Origin: CAZVFX01 sp964626565
GTDB lineage: Bacteria; Myxococcota_A; UBA9042; CAIXZC01
Assembly: GCA_964626565.1 (NCBI GenBank)
Contig: CAZVFX010000033.1
Coordinates: forward strand, 1-57,678
Reading direction: 5' to 3'
Length of the DNA stretch: 57,678 bases
The position numbers were made by a program, and so were the translations under genes. Of the stretch, positions 7,566 to 15,953 are shown piece by piece. Position 1 is the stretch's first letter. Every line of letters starts with the position of its first letter. The notes under the pieces are model-generated. The model saw nothing but the letters and a program-made list of their open reading frames with translations. It was not told the origin of the DNA and did no database searches.

Positions 7566-9329
7566 ATGGAGTTTAATCTCAACACGGTTGTAAACGAAAT
7601 AAGCAAGGAGAAGGGGATCGCAAGGCAGATCCTCGTGGAGGCGCTGGAAGCCGCCATCCTCGCTGCAGCCAGAAAAGTGTTCGGCCTGGAGAGGGAGTTG
7701 GAAGCCCGTTACAACGAAGAAGTGGGGCAGGTGGAACTGTTCCAGTACATGTTCGTTGTGGATGAGGTAGAAGACGAGAACATCCAGATGGAACTCGACA
7801 AGGCGCGCATGGTGGACCCGGAGGCTCTCGTGGGAGACGAGTTGGGCTTCCAGATCTTCTACAGCCCCCTCGACCTGGATAGAGCCCGGGAGGAAGAAGA
7901 GCTGTATGGAGACATCCTGGGTGTCGCATCGTTGCGAGGCACCTTCGGACGCATCGCGGCCCAGACCGCCAAGCAGGTGGTGAACCAGCGGGTCCGTTCC
8001 GCAGAACGGGAACTCATCTTCAGCGAATACAAGAACCGCAAGCACGAACTGGTAACCGGTATCGCCCGCCGCTTCGAGCGGGGCGACATCATCGTCGACC
8101 TGGGCAAGGCAGAGGCGATTCTACCTCTTAGAGAGCAGGTGCAGAAGGAATCGTATCGCGCCGGCGACCGGGTACAGGCCTTTGTCCTGGACGTGCTGGA
8201 CTCAGAGCACTCGGTAAAGGGCTCTCAGGTAGTGTTGTCCAGAAAACACCCGTTCCTGGTGATGAAGCTGTTCGAGATGGAAGTGCCCGAAATCTACGAG
8301 GCAATCGTCAAGATAGTCAGTGTGGCCCGTGAGGCTGGGGAGCGAACCAAGATCGCGGTAACCTCCACCGACAGCGACGTCGACCCGGTGGGCGCCTGCG
8401 TCGGTATGCGTGGCGCTCGGGTGCAGGCCGTGGTGCAGGAACTCAAGGGCGAGAAGATCGACATCGTACCTTACAGCCCGGACCTCGCCCGCTTCGTTTG
8501 CAACGCAATCGCCCCGGCAGAGGTGGCCCGGGTTCTTATCGATGAAGACACCAACACCATCGAGTTGATCGTACCCGACGACCAGCTCTCCCTGGCCATC
8601 GGCCGGCGGGGCCAGAACGTCAAGCTTGCGTCCCAGTTGGTGGGTTGGAACATCGAAATCCACAGCGAATCCCAGATTGCGGAGCTGAAGACCGCGATTC
8701 TCGACGCCCTGACCGCCCGAGACATTATGGAGCCCATGGACATCGAGTACATGTTCAAGCTTGGTTTGCACTCGGTGGAGAACATTCTGGGCACCCCGGA
8801 CGATGAGCTGCTGACCCTCCCCGGCATTTCCGAGGACAAGCTGGAAGGTCTGCGGCAGGCGCTGCTCGACCTTCAGGAAGAGCGGGAGCGCCAGGCAGAA
8901 GAAGAGCGGCAGCGTAGGGAAGAAGAGCGCCGAGCGACTGAACGGGCAGCTCTCGCGGCAGCCGAGGGGCTGACCGAGGAAGCCGACGCGGCTGACGACG
9001 CAACCCCGAGTGCGAGCGAGGGGCCTGCCGACGTTGAAGCAAGCGACGACAGCACCCCGATTGACGGCGAGGCTGTTGCCGACACGGACGACGACAGCAC
9101 CCCGAGTGCGAGCGAGGGGCCTGCCGACACCGAAGAACCTACGGAAGAAGAAGACGAAGAAGAACCGGTCACACCCGCAGTGGTAGTGATGCCGCCACCG
9201 CTGCCGGTTGCCGACACGGATGACGACAGTACCCCGAGTGCGAGCGAGGGGCCTGCCGACACGGATGACGACGGTACCCCGAGTGCGAGCGAGGGGCCTG
9301 CCGACACGGATGACAAAGACGAGGTGTAA
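7566..9329 (+). CDS. nusA: Transcription elongation/antitermination factor NusA with repetitive acidic tail
   Basis: A 587-residue NusA that binds RNA polymerase and nascent RNA. In order there are the N-terminal polymerase-binding domain, the S1 domain (near residues 135-200), and the KH domains with VGMRGARVQAV and AIGRRGQNVKLASQL. A helix-hairpin-helix region follows (LTLPGISEDKLEGL, near residue 425). From about residue 440 a charged coiled-coil-like stretch leads into an acidic Asp/Glu/Ala/Pro tail. The tail contains four copies of TPSASEGPAD encoded by an exactly repeated 30-base unit. Typical NusA proteins are 350-500 residues, so the tail is an addition. GGAGGAGAAGG precedes the ATG. 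Confidence 0.95.
   Translation: MEFNLNTVVNEISKEKGIARQILVEALEAAILAAARKVFGLERELEARYNEEVGQVELFQYMFVVDEVEDENIQMELDKARMVDPEALVGDELGFQIFYSPLDLDRAREEEELYGDILGVASLRGTFGRIAAQTAKQVVNQRVRSAERELIFSEYKNRKHELVTGIARRFERGDIIVDLGKAEAILPLREQVQKESYRAGDRVQAFVLDVLDSEHSVKGSQVVLSRKHPFLVMKLFEMEVPEIYEAIVKIVSVAREAGERTKIAVTSTDSDVDPVGACVGMRGARVQAVVQELKGEKIDIVPYSPDLARFVCNAIAPAEVARVLIDEDTNTIELIVPDDQLSLAIGRRGQNVKLASQLVGWNIEIHSESQIAELKTAILDALTARDIMEPMDIEYMFKLGLHSVENILGTPDDELLTLPGISEDKLEGLRQALLDLQEERERQAEEERQRREEERRATERAALAAAEGLTEEADAADDATPSASEGPADVEASDDSTPIDGEAVADTDDDSTPSASEGPADTEEPTEEEDEEEPVTPAVVVMPPPLPVADTDDDSTPSASEGPADTDDDGTPSASEGPADTDDKDEV
9003..9305 (+). repeat. Four exact 30-bp repeats in the 3' end of nusA
   Basis: A 30-base unit beginning ACCCCGAGTGCGAGCG and ending CTGCCGAC occurs without a mismatch starting at 9003, 9099, 9231 and 9276. 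All copies are in the same frame and encode TPSASEGPAD. Identity at third codon positions shows recent duplication or gene conversion rather than selection on protein alone. Confidence 0.9.
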
Positions 9330-9368
9330 GACGTTGCTGCACAATGACCAGAGGGGAGGCGAGAAACC

Positions 9369-9638
9369 ATGGCCGACAAGCACGTACCCATCAGGACGTG
9401 CGTCGGATGCCGGGGAAGATTCCCCAAGGCTGACCTGGTTCGTTTCGCCGCGACTCCCGCTGACATCCTGGTCGTCGATAGCAGCGGCTCGCAGCCGGGA
9501 AGGGGCGCTTACTTGTGCTTCAGGAAGAAGTGCCTCCGGCTGGCTTTGCACCGAAGAAGTTTCCACCGCACGCTGCGCAGGCAGTTGGTGGTCCCGGACG
9601 ACAGCTTCTTGTGGGAGCAGGTTCGGGAATTAGAGTGA
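9369..9638 (+). CDS. ylxR: YlxR-family RNA-binding protein (RnpM-like)
   Basis: An 89-residue basic protein of the YlxR (DUF448) family with PIRTCVGCRGRFPKADLVRF near the start and GRGAYLCFRKKCL in the middle, both family hallmarks. The family lies between nusA and infB in many bacteria, exactly as here. It binds RNA, and the Bacillus homologue modulates RNase P. AGGGGAGGCGAG precedes the ATG. Confidence 0.93.
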   Translation: MADKHVPIRTCVGCRGRFPKADLVRFAATPADILVVDSSGSQPGRGAYLCFRKKCLRLALHRRSFHRTLRRQLVVPDDSFLWEQVRELE

Positions 9639-9740
9639 TGGATTGACCGCTGCTCCGGGAAGTCTTACGGGGGGCGACATTGAAGTTTGGTCAGTTTGGT
9701 TGGGAAGTTGTTCGAGTCTATCGGACGAGGGGCTGCAGGG

Positions 9741-12368
9741 ATGAGTAAAATCAGGGTTTATGAGTTGGCAAAGGAGCTAACGTCTCCGGGTCGAAAGGTC
9801 GCCAGCAAGGAGATCATCGAGAAGGCCCAGACCATGGGCATCATCGTTGATAACCACCTTTCGCAATTGGAAGAGACAGAAGCGGCTCGACTCAAGAAAG
9901 CCATAGTCGAGGCCCGTGCCACCGCTACCGGGACCGAGACCCGGGTGCGCCGGACCGTCATCCGTCGCCGCCGCAAAGGGACAGACGCTCCCATTGGGGA
10001 ACCGGAGGAAGTCCAGGCGACGGAGCCGGCCGAGGCCGTTGTTGAGCCACCTGCGGAAGAGCCGCCGGAAGCTGCAGAGCCGGAAGCTATCGAAGAACCG
10101 GCGGAGCAGGAAGAGGCTGCTGAGGCGGAGCCGGAAGAGGCGCCGGAAGTTGAAGCCGAGGCTCCGGAGGCAGAAGAGCCGGCGGAAGGCGAAGAGGAAG
10201 CACCGCCCGAGGAAGAAGAGGCTGAGGCCGCGGAAGAACCGGCCGCAGAAGCTCCGGAAGAGAAGGTTGCGGAGGAGGAGAAACCTGCGGAAGAGAAGAA
10301 GCCGGAACCGCTGGTGCCGACTCGCAAGAAGAAGCCGGCCAAAGATGCTTACAAGGCGGTTGTGGTATCCATGCCTGAGCCGGAAGAGGTTGAAGCGTTG
10401 GCCAGGGCCAAGCCTGCAGCCCGGCCTTCCTCACGGGATCTGGACAAGGAAGAGAAGGCTTCCGGTCCCCGGCGCAAGGGCAAGAAACTCATCTACGACC
10501 GGCGCCGAGCCGGAGTCGGCGGAAGGTACGGCGACCGAGACGGCGGCCGCCGGGGCGCGAAGCGCAAGAAGGCGAGCCGGAAGGTCAGCGAGCAGGAGAC
10601 CATCGAAGCCGCGGCGCAGGTGCGGACGATCCGCATCGAAGAAACAATTACGGTTGGAGAGTTGGCCGGACAGATGACAATCAAAGCCAACATCCTCTTG
10701 AGAAAGCTGGTTGAGCAGGGCATCATGGCCACTCTCAACGATACGCTGGACTACGATACCGCGGCCATCATCGCCACGGACCTTGGCTACGAAGTAGAAA
10801 ATGTCGCGTTCGACATCGACCAGTACTTGGAAGCCGAAACTGCGGAGGAGCAGCCCCTCGCTTCCCGGCCGCCGGTGGTAACGATTATGGGTCACGTCGA
10901 CCACGGAAAGACGTCGCTGCTGGACTTTATCCAGCGTTCCCGAATCGCCGAGGGCGAGGCGGGCGGCATCACCCAGACCATCGGCGCCTACGTCGTGGAG
11001 CGTGACAAGGGCAAGATTGTCTTTGTCGACACCCCCGGTCACGAAGCGTTCACAGCCATGCGGGCCCGGGGCGCCATGGTCACGGATATTGTGATCCTGG
11101 TGGTCGCAGCCGACGACGGCGTCATGCCGCAGACGGTGGAAGCTATCAACCACGCCAAGGCCGCGGGCGTACCCATACTTGTTGCAGTCAACAAGACCGA
11201 CAAGCCTGATGCCGACCCGGAGAAAGTACGCCGGGAGCTTTCGAACCACGAATTGGTGGCGGAGGAATGGGGCGGAGACACCACCTGCATCAACCTCTCT
11301 GCCAAGACCGGAGAAGGGGTGGACAACCTTCTCGAAATGCTGCTGTTGCAGGCAGACCTCCTGGAACTCAAGGCCGACCCCAGCAAACGTGCGAAGGGAA
11401 CGATCATCGAATCCCGCCTGGAAAAGGGCCGGGGACCGGTGGCAACGGTCATCATCCAGGAAGGGACGCTCACCGTGGGAGACATTGTGGTGGCGGGTCC
11501 TGCATCGGGACGTGTCCGAGCGCTGGTGGACCATCGTGGCAAACCGATGAAGTCGGTGGGACCGTCCTTCCCCGCAGAAATAGCCGGGCTCGACAGGGTC
11601 GCACAGGCCAGCGAGTTGATGTACGCGGTGGTGGACGAAAAGGCCTCCAAGGTGGTAACCGACCACCTGTCCAGGAAGGAGCGCGACGAGCGTCTCGCCA
11701 AGCAGAAGAAGCCGACCTTCGACCAACTGTTCAGCCAGCTTGGTGAAGACGAGGCCAAGGTCCTCAAGGTAGTCTTGAAGGCCGACACGCAGGGTGCGGT
11801 CGAGGCGATCCGGCAGGGAATGGAGCAACTCACCACTGAAAAGGTGATCCTCGAAGTAATCCACGAGGGGGTGGGCGTCATTTCCGAAAACGACGTAAAC
11901 CTGACCCAGGCTTCCGACGGACTCGTGCTGGGCTTCAACGTGAAGCCCGACGCCAAGGCCAAAGGCGTCGCGGACCAGAACGGCGTCCAGATCCTCACCT
12001 TCAACCTGATTCACGAGTTGTTGGACAAGACCGTCGCACTCATGGAAGGCAAGCTGGACCTCATCGAAGAGGAAACCTACCTGGGACGGGCGGAAGTCCG
12101 GCAGGTATTCGGCATCTCCAAGGTTGGCAAGGTTGCCGGTTGCTACGTACAGGACGGGAAGATCCTGAGGTCAGCTCTGGCTCGACTGATTCGGGCAGAG
12201 GAGATTGTCTGGCACGGCCGCCTGTCGTCCCTCAAGCGCTTCAAAGACGACGTCAAGGAAGTTGCCCAGGGGTTCGAGTGCGGTATGTCCCTCGAGAATT
12301 TCGACAAGATGCGTGAAGGGGACATCATCGAGGCCTACGAAATCAACCAGGTTGCCGCGACTCTCTAG
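9741..12368 (+). CDS. infB: Translation initiation factor IF-2
   Basis: An 875-residue IF-2, the GTPase that places initiator tRNA on the ribosome. It opens with the IF2-N domain (KIRVYELAKEL). A long Glu/Ala/Pro-rich linker (about residues 90-240), a second IF2-N domain and the G domain with GHVDHGKTSLLD, DTPGHEAF and NKTDKPDA follow, then domains II-IV. The ATG at 9741 follows GAGGGGCTGCAGGG and starts the conserved domain. An in-frame start at 9687 would add 18 unconserved residues. The acidic linker resembles in composition the tails on NusA and SecG in this window. Confidence 0.97.
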   Translation: MSKIRVYELAKELTSPGRKVASKEIIEKAQTMGIIVDNHLSQLEETEAARLKKAIVEARATATGTETRVRRTVIRRRRKGTDAPIGEPEEVQATEPAEAVVEPPAEEPPEAAEPEAIEEPAEQEEAAEAEPEEAPEVEAEAPEAEEPAEGEEEAPPEEEEAEAAEEPAAEAPEEKVAEEEKPAEEKKPEPLVPTRKKKPAKDAYKAVVVSMPEPEEVEALARAKPAARPSSRDLDKEEKASGPRRKGKKLIYDRRRAGVGGRYGDRDGGRRGAKRKKASRKVSEQETIEAAAQVRTIRIEETITVGELAGQMTIKANILLRKLVEQGIMATLNDTLDYDTAAIIATDLGYEVENVAFDIDQYLEAETAEEQPLASRPPVVTIMGHVDHGKTSLLDFIQRSRIAEGEAGGITQTIGAYVVERDKGKIVFVDTPGHEAFTAMRARGAMVTDIVILVVAADDGVMPQTVEAINHAKAAGVPILVAVNKTDKPDADPEKVRRELSNHELVAEEWGGDTTCINLSAKTGEGVDNLLEMLLLQADLLELKADPSKRAKGTIIESRLEKGRGPVATVIIQEGTLTVGDIVVAGPASGRVRALVDHRGKPMKSVGPSFPAEIAGLDRVAQASELMYAVVDEKASKVVTDHLSRKERDERLAKQKKPTFDQLFSQLGEDEAKVLKVVLKADTQGAVEAIRQGMEQLTTEKVILEVIHEGVGVISENDVNLTQASDGLVLGFNVKPDAKAKGVADQNGVQILTFNLIHELLDKTVALMEGKLDLIEEETYLGRAEVRQVFGISKVGKVAGCYVQDGKILRSALARLIRAEEIVWHGRLSSLKRFKDDVKEVAQGFECGMSLENFDKMREGDIIEAYEINQVAATL

Positions 12369-12397
12369 GCAGCACTTAGTCAAAAAGGTCTGGAACA

Positions 12398-12685
12398 ATG
12401 GTAGTTGGCGTCTGCAGATTTGTCGTTTCAATGTCCGGCAACCGCAGCCTGAAGGAGAAGCGCAAGCTGCTCCGCCCGTTACTCAGCGCGCTCCAGAAGA
12501 CCTACAAACTCACCGTTGCCGAAGTTGACCTGCAGGACATACCTGACCGGGCGGCCGTGGCGTTCGCCATGGTGGGCAACGACCGGCGCCTGGTCAATTC
12601 CCACATCGATCGGATAATCGACAAGATCGAAACCATGGCGCAGGTTGTGCTGCTGGAGCACGACTTCGAAATCACCAACTACTGA
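12398..12685 (+). CDS. ylxP: DUF503 (YlxP-like) protein
   Basis: A 95-residue protein of the DUF503/YlxP family, recognised by the opening MVVGVCRFVVSM, SLKEKRKLLRPL and the ending VVLLEHDFEI. The family sits between infB and rbfA in many genomes and is thought to act in ribosome or RNA metabolism, but its activity is not established. It ends 9 bases before rbfA. Confidence 0.88.
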   Translation: MVVGVCRFVVSMSGNRSLKEKRKLLRPLLSALQKTYKLTVAEVDLQDIPDRAAVAFAMVGNDRRLVNSHIDRIIDKIETMAQVVLLEHDFEITNY

Positions 12686-12694
12686 GGTGCCCCG

Positions 12695-13036
12695 ATGAAG
12701 CGCTTCAAGCGAGCAACGCGAGTATCCTCCCTGGTGCGGCAGATTTTGGCCGACGTCCTCAGCTCCTCGGCCCGTGACCCCAGGGTCAAACACGCGGTGA
12801 TCACCGAGGTCTCTCTCGGTGACGACCTGCGCTGGGCCACCGTCGGCTTCCAGGTAATAGACGGCGACCCGACGGAGGTACTCGACGGCCTCAACAAGGC
12901 CAAGGGATTCCTGCGCCGTGAGTTGGGCAAGCGGTTGGAAATGAAGATCACCCCCGACCTCAAGTTTGTGTACGACGACAGCCTGGACGCGGCGGCCCAC
13001 ATTGACGAAATCCTGGAACGCATAAAATCGAGCTGA
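12695..13036 (+). CDS. rbfA: Ribosome-binding factor A
   Basis: A 113-residue RbfA, a cold-adaptation and 16S rRNA maturation factor binding the 30S subunit. Family signatures are the start FKRATRVSSLVRQIL, DPRVKHAVITEVSL and PDLKFVYDDS with the closing helix. The length is normal. It lies between ylxP and truB with gaps of under 10 bases. Confidence 0.95.
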   Translation: MKRFKRATRVSSLVRQILADVLSSSARDPRVKHAVITEVSLGDDLRWATVGFQVIDGDPTEVLDGLNKAKGFLRRELGKRLEMKITPDLKFVYDDSLDAAAHIDEILERIKSS

Positions 13037-13041
13037 AGCCC

Positions 13042-13920
13042 ATGGCGACGAGCGGCATCCTGCTCCTGGACAAACCTGCGGGCATCACATCGGCCCGTGC
13101 GGTGCGCAGAATCAGCCGCCGATTGGGCGGCGTGAAGTGCGGGCATATCGGAACCCTGGACCCTATGGCTACCGGGCTGCTGGTGGTCCTCGTGGGCAAT
13201 GCGGTAAAGCTGGTTTCCTACTACCAGGCCGGAGTGAAACGGTACTTGGGAGAGGTAACTTTCGGGACTGCCACCGACACGGATGATGCTGAAGGAGAAG
13301 TTGTCGCCCAAGCCGAAGTCCCGGCGGAACTGGCGACGCTGGTGTCCGAGGCGCTGGCCCGATTCACCGGGGTCATCAGGCAGCGGCCTCCCAGCTACTG
13401 CGCGGTGAAGGTCGGAGGGCAACGTTTGCACCGGCGGGCCCGCAAAGGTGAGAAGGTGGAGGTCCCGGAGCGCGAGGTGACCATCTTCGACTTGTCAATT
13501 CTCAAGGCCACTTCAACTACCGTGCTGCTGGAGGTGGAATGCGGCAGCGGGACGTACATACGGTCGCTGGCCAGGGATCTGGGGGAAACGTTGGGAACCG
13601 TTGCTCACCTGTCGTCGTTACGACGGGTGGAGAGCGCCCCGTTTTCGGTGGCCGGAGGTGTGGCCCTGGCGGACATTCTCGACGAGGAAGCCGCGCCGGA
13701 GAGCTACATCGGGCCGGTGGAGGAGCACTTGCCGCCCCTGGAGACGGTGGAGCTTGGTGCAGACGACGAGGATAGCGTGCGCCACGGCCGGGCCATTCCT
13801 TTCGAGCGCGGCTATACGGGCCGGGTGCTGCTGCTGTCCGAAACGGGCCAACTGGTCGCGGTTGGTATAGCTGACGCGGACAGTGGGCAAATTCGAGTAA
13901 AGAGAGTTATCGATACCTGA
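13042..13920 (+). CDS. truB: tRNA pseudouridine-55 synthase
   Basis: A 292-residue TruB that makes pseudouridine 55 in the T-loop of tRNAs. The catalytic aspartate is D40 in GHIGTLDPMATG. LLLDKPAGITS and CGSGTYIRSLARDLG are also present, with a PUA-like C-terminal domain. It is the last gene of the rimP operon and is convergent with the gene ending at 13936, leaving only 15 bases and no visible terminator. Confidence 0.95.
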   Translation: MATSGILLLDKPAGITSARAVRRISRRLGGVKCGHIGTLDPMATGLLVVLVGNAVKLVSYYQAGVKRYLGEVTFGTATDTDDAEGEVVAQAEVPAELATLVSEALARFTGVIRQRPPSYCAVKVGGQRLHRRARKGEKVEVPEREVTIFDLSILKATSTTVLLEVECGSGTYIRSLARDLGETLGTVAHLSSLRRVESAPFSVAGGVALADILDEEAAPESYIGPVEEHLPPLETVELGADDEDSVRHGRAIPFERGYTGRVLLLSETGQLVAVGIADADSGQIRVKRVIDT

Positions 13921-13935
13921 GAGTTTGGACGCAGA

Positions 13936-14469
13936 CTATTTGGAGTCTATCTTCCGGTCCTTGCGATGTGCGTCTCCGGAACGGGGACGGGGGTCGGGAC
14001 GGGCGGTTCCGATCTTCGCCTTGCCCTTGATGTCGCCGGTAGTGGCTGAAATGGCCAGGATGAGCATGCCGTTCTTATATCGGTGCCCGGCTTGAAAAAA
14101 CATGCCGCCGTTCTTGATACGAATGGTGGTGCGCAGGTCCTCAATTTCCATGGTAAGCTTGATGAACTCGCCGGGTAGGCCCCGGAACTTCAACTTGAGG
14201 ATCGACTGGTCGGGAAGAGCCATCTCTTCGGTGTGACCCAAACCCACTTTGAGCACGCGGCTGTCGAGGAGGCGGAAGGACGAATAGCGGGCTCCGAAAC
14301 TCTTCTTCAAGTACTTTCGAACACTTTTCGGGATCTGCGGGTCAACCCTGTCTCCCTGCTTGGATGCAAGCAGCACTTTGACCTTGAACTTGGCAGTCTG
14401 AGACTGAGCCGCAACCCCCGCGGGTGCGAAAAAGAGACTTGCAAGCAACGGAACCAGCAAGAACCTCAT
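13936..14469 (-). CDS. Exported protein of unknown function in ECF sigma operon
   Basis: A 177-residue protein with a clear signal peptide (MRFLLVPLLASLFFAPAGVAAQ) and a mature, basic, beta-rich-looking region ending in a very charged tail. I do not recognise the family. Its ATG overlaps the anti-sigma stop codon (ATGA), so it is translated as the third gene of the sigma/anti-sigma operon. This suggests a periplasmic component of the same stress or envelope response. Confidence 0.75.
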   Translation of the reverse strand: MRFLLVPLLASLFFAPAGVAAQSQTAKFKVKVLLASKQGDRVDPQIPKSVRKYLKKSFGARYSSFRLLDSRVLKVGLGHTEEMALPDQSILKLKFRGLPGEFIKLTMEIEDLRTTIRIKNGGMFFQAGHRYKNGMLILAISATTGDIKGKAKIGTARPDPRPRSGDAHRKDRKIDSK

Positions 14470-15182
14470 ATCCGATTGTCCTCCACAGCCGGCGATTCAA
14501 GGTCGTCCGAAAAATGCCAGACGACAGCCGGCTCGTCTCCCTCCGGGTCGACGTCAATCACCACCGTCCCGGATTCTACATTATAATATGTTACAAAGCA
14601 CTCGTTTTTCTTGAAGGGCTTCTCGTCGTGCCGCGGCCGGCGTCCGGTGAGCCCGTGCTCGCCATCGTCGGCCAGCACCTCGCCGGGAGCCTTGGATGCA
14701 AGTGCGCTTGGAGCGCCCTCGTCCGCGGCCGGCGCAACGCTCTTCTCCGCCACGGTACGGTCAGGCTGCAACGCGTTGCCGTCCTTGGTCGCTTCGCCGC
14801 TGGAAACATAGATGAGCGTTCCTGCGATCACTGCCACCGCAACAGTGGCCGCCACCCCAACCGGCGCCAGAGGCGAGGCCAGGCCAAGGCGGTACTTGTC
14901 GAGCCAGTCGGAGAACCGCTTGAGCAACGAATCGGGCTCGGCCTGGATCTTTGCCATAACGCCGGGCAACAGCTCTTCCAGATCCGCATTCCGGGCGTCT
15001 TCCAAGAACACCTCGCGCACCAGGGCCCTCATCTTCTGCAGCCGCTCGAACTCCTGGCGGCAGGAAGGGCAGTCGGAAAGCTCCCGCTTCACTACCTCGT
15101 GCTCCTGGACGGACAATTCGCCGTCGAGCAGTTTCTCGAGGGAGTTGCGGACTTCCTCGCACGTCTTCTTTGTTTTATCCAT
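14466..15182 (-). CDS. Zinc-finger anti-sigma factor, membrane-anchored
   Basis: A 238-residue protein. The N-terminal zinc-binding anti-sigma motif is visible: C8, then H in QEHEVV, then CPSC. One transmembrane segment follows near residues 105-128 (GVAATVAVAVIAGTLIYV), then an extracytoplasmic domain rich in charged residues. Such proteins hold the partner ECF sigma factor at the membrane until a signal frees it. GGAGGAG precedes the ATG, 13 bases after the sigma gene. Confidence 0.88.
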   Translation of the reverse strand: MDKTKKTCEEVRNSLEKLLDGELSVQEHEVVKRELSDCPSCRQEFERLQKMRALVREVFLEDARNADLEELLPGVMAKIQAEPDSLLKRFSDWLDKYRLGLASPLAPVGVAATVAVAVIAGTLIYVSSGEATKDGNALQPDRTVAEKSVAPAADEGAPSALASKAPGEVLADDGEHGLTGRRPRHDEKPFKKNECFVTYYNVESGTVVIDVDPEGDEPAVVWHFSDDLESPAVEDNRI

Positions 15183-15195
15183 AACGTATCTCCTC

Positions 15196-15777
15196 CTACG
15201 TCAAGTACCTGGACAGCCGTTCCTGCATCTTTTTGCGCGCGTGGTGCAATCTCGACATGACCGTACCAATGGAGATTCCGACCGTGTCCGCGATTTCCTG
15301 ATAGGAAAGCCCCTCCAACTCCCGCAGCACCAACACTTCTCTGTGCTTCTGGGACAGCTTCCCCATCGCCTCGTGGATCTTCTCGGCCAGTTCCTCCCGT
15401 AACAAACGCCCTGTCGGGGTTTCTCTGGAAGCTGACGACACAACTGGAAATACCTCCTCCTGCAGCGCAGGAGCGTGGCGGAACTTATCGTCGTACTCAT
15501 AGGCTTTGAGCTTCCGCTTTCGATAATAATCGATGCAGAGGTTCCGGGTAATCCGGTAAAGCCATGTGTAGAACGATGACGTCCCTTCAAAAGAAGGCAG
15601 GTGCTTGTACACCCGCAGGAACACCTCCTGAGACAGCTCCACCGTGTCCTGGTGATTGCTTATCATGGAGTAAATGTTCATGTAGACCTTCCTCTGGTAT
15701 TTCAGGACGAGTTCCTTGAACGCAGCTTCGTCTCCTTGCTTTGCTCGTTCAACCAGTGTTTTATCGTCCGCTTCCAA
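15196..15777 (-). CDS. ECF (RpoE-like) RNA polymerase sigma factor
   Basis: A 193-residue ECF sigma factor. Region 2 carries DTVELSQEVFLRVYKHLPSF and YRITRNLCIDYYRKRK. Region 4 carries LSQKHREVLVLRELEGLSY and IGTVMSRLHHARKKM. The start is a TTG at 15777 with a poorly placed GAAGGG directly before it; no better start is available before region 2. It is followed by its anti-sigma factor and an exported protein. Confidence 0.92.
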   Translation of the reverse strand: MEADDKTLVERAKQGDEAAFKELVLKYQRKVYMNIYSMISNHQDTVELSQEVFLRVYKHLPSFEGTSSFYTWLYRITRNLCIDYYRKRKLKAYEYDDKFRHAPALQEEVFPVVSSASRETPTGRLLREELAEKIHEAMGKLSQKHREVLVLRELEGLSYQEIADTVGISIGTVMSRLHHARKKMQERLSRYLT

Positions 15778-15836
15778 CCCTTCACCACAATTGCGCTAAA
15801 GACGCCGACGGGAGACACGTATTCAACCTTTGTGGA

Positions 15837-15865
15837 AGTCTAGCGCGAATCCGGCTTTCCCGCAA
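15837..15865 (-). promoter_or_regulatory. Sigma-70 type promoter for the ECF sigma operon
   Basis: On the minus strand TTGCGG (15865-15860) and TAGACT (15842-15837) are spaced by 17 bases. Transcription would start near 15830, about 53 bases before the sigma gene. No second copy of an ECF-type promoter motif that would show autoregulation was recognised. Confidence 0.6.
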
Positions 15866-15953
15866 CTTGAATCCGGGAGTGCGGTGAAGGACGACCATTG
15901 TCTATACACGCAAAATCGTTAATGCTAGGCTGACAGACGGTAACGGAGAGCCT

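Noticed and set aside
8202..9566. Long minus-strand frame opposite nusA
   Set aside because: Antisense shadow created by GC-rich codon bias and the nusA repeats; no domain seen.
10431..12014. 527-codon minus-strand frame opposite infB
   Set aside because: Shadow of the conserved IF-2 coding sequence.
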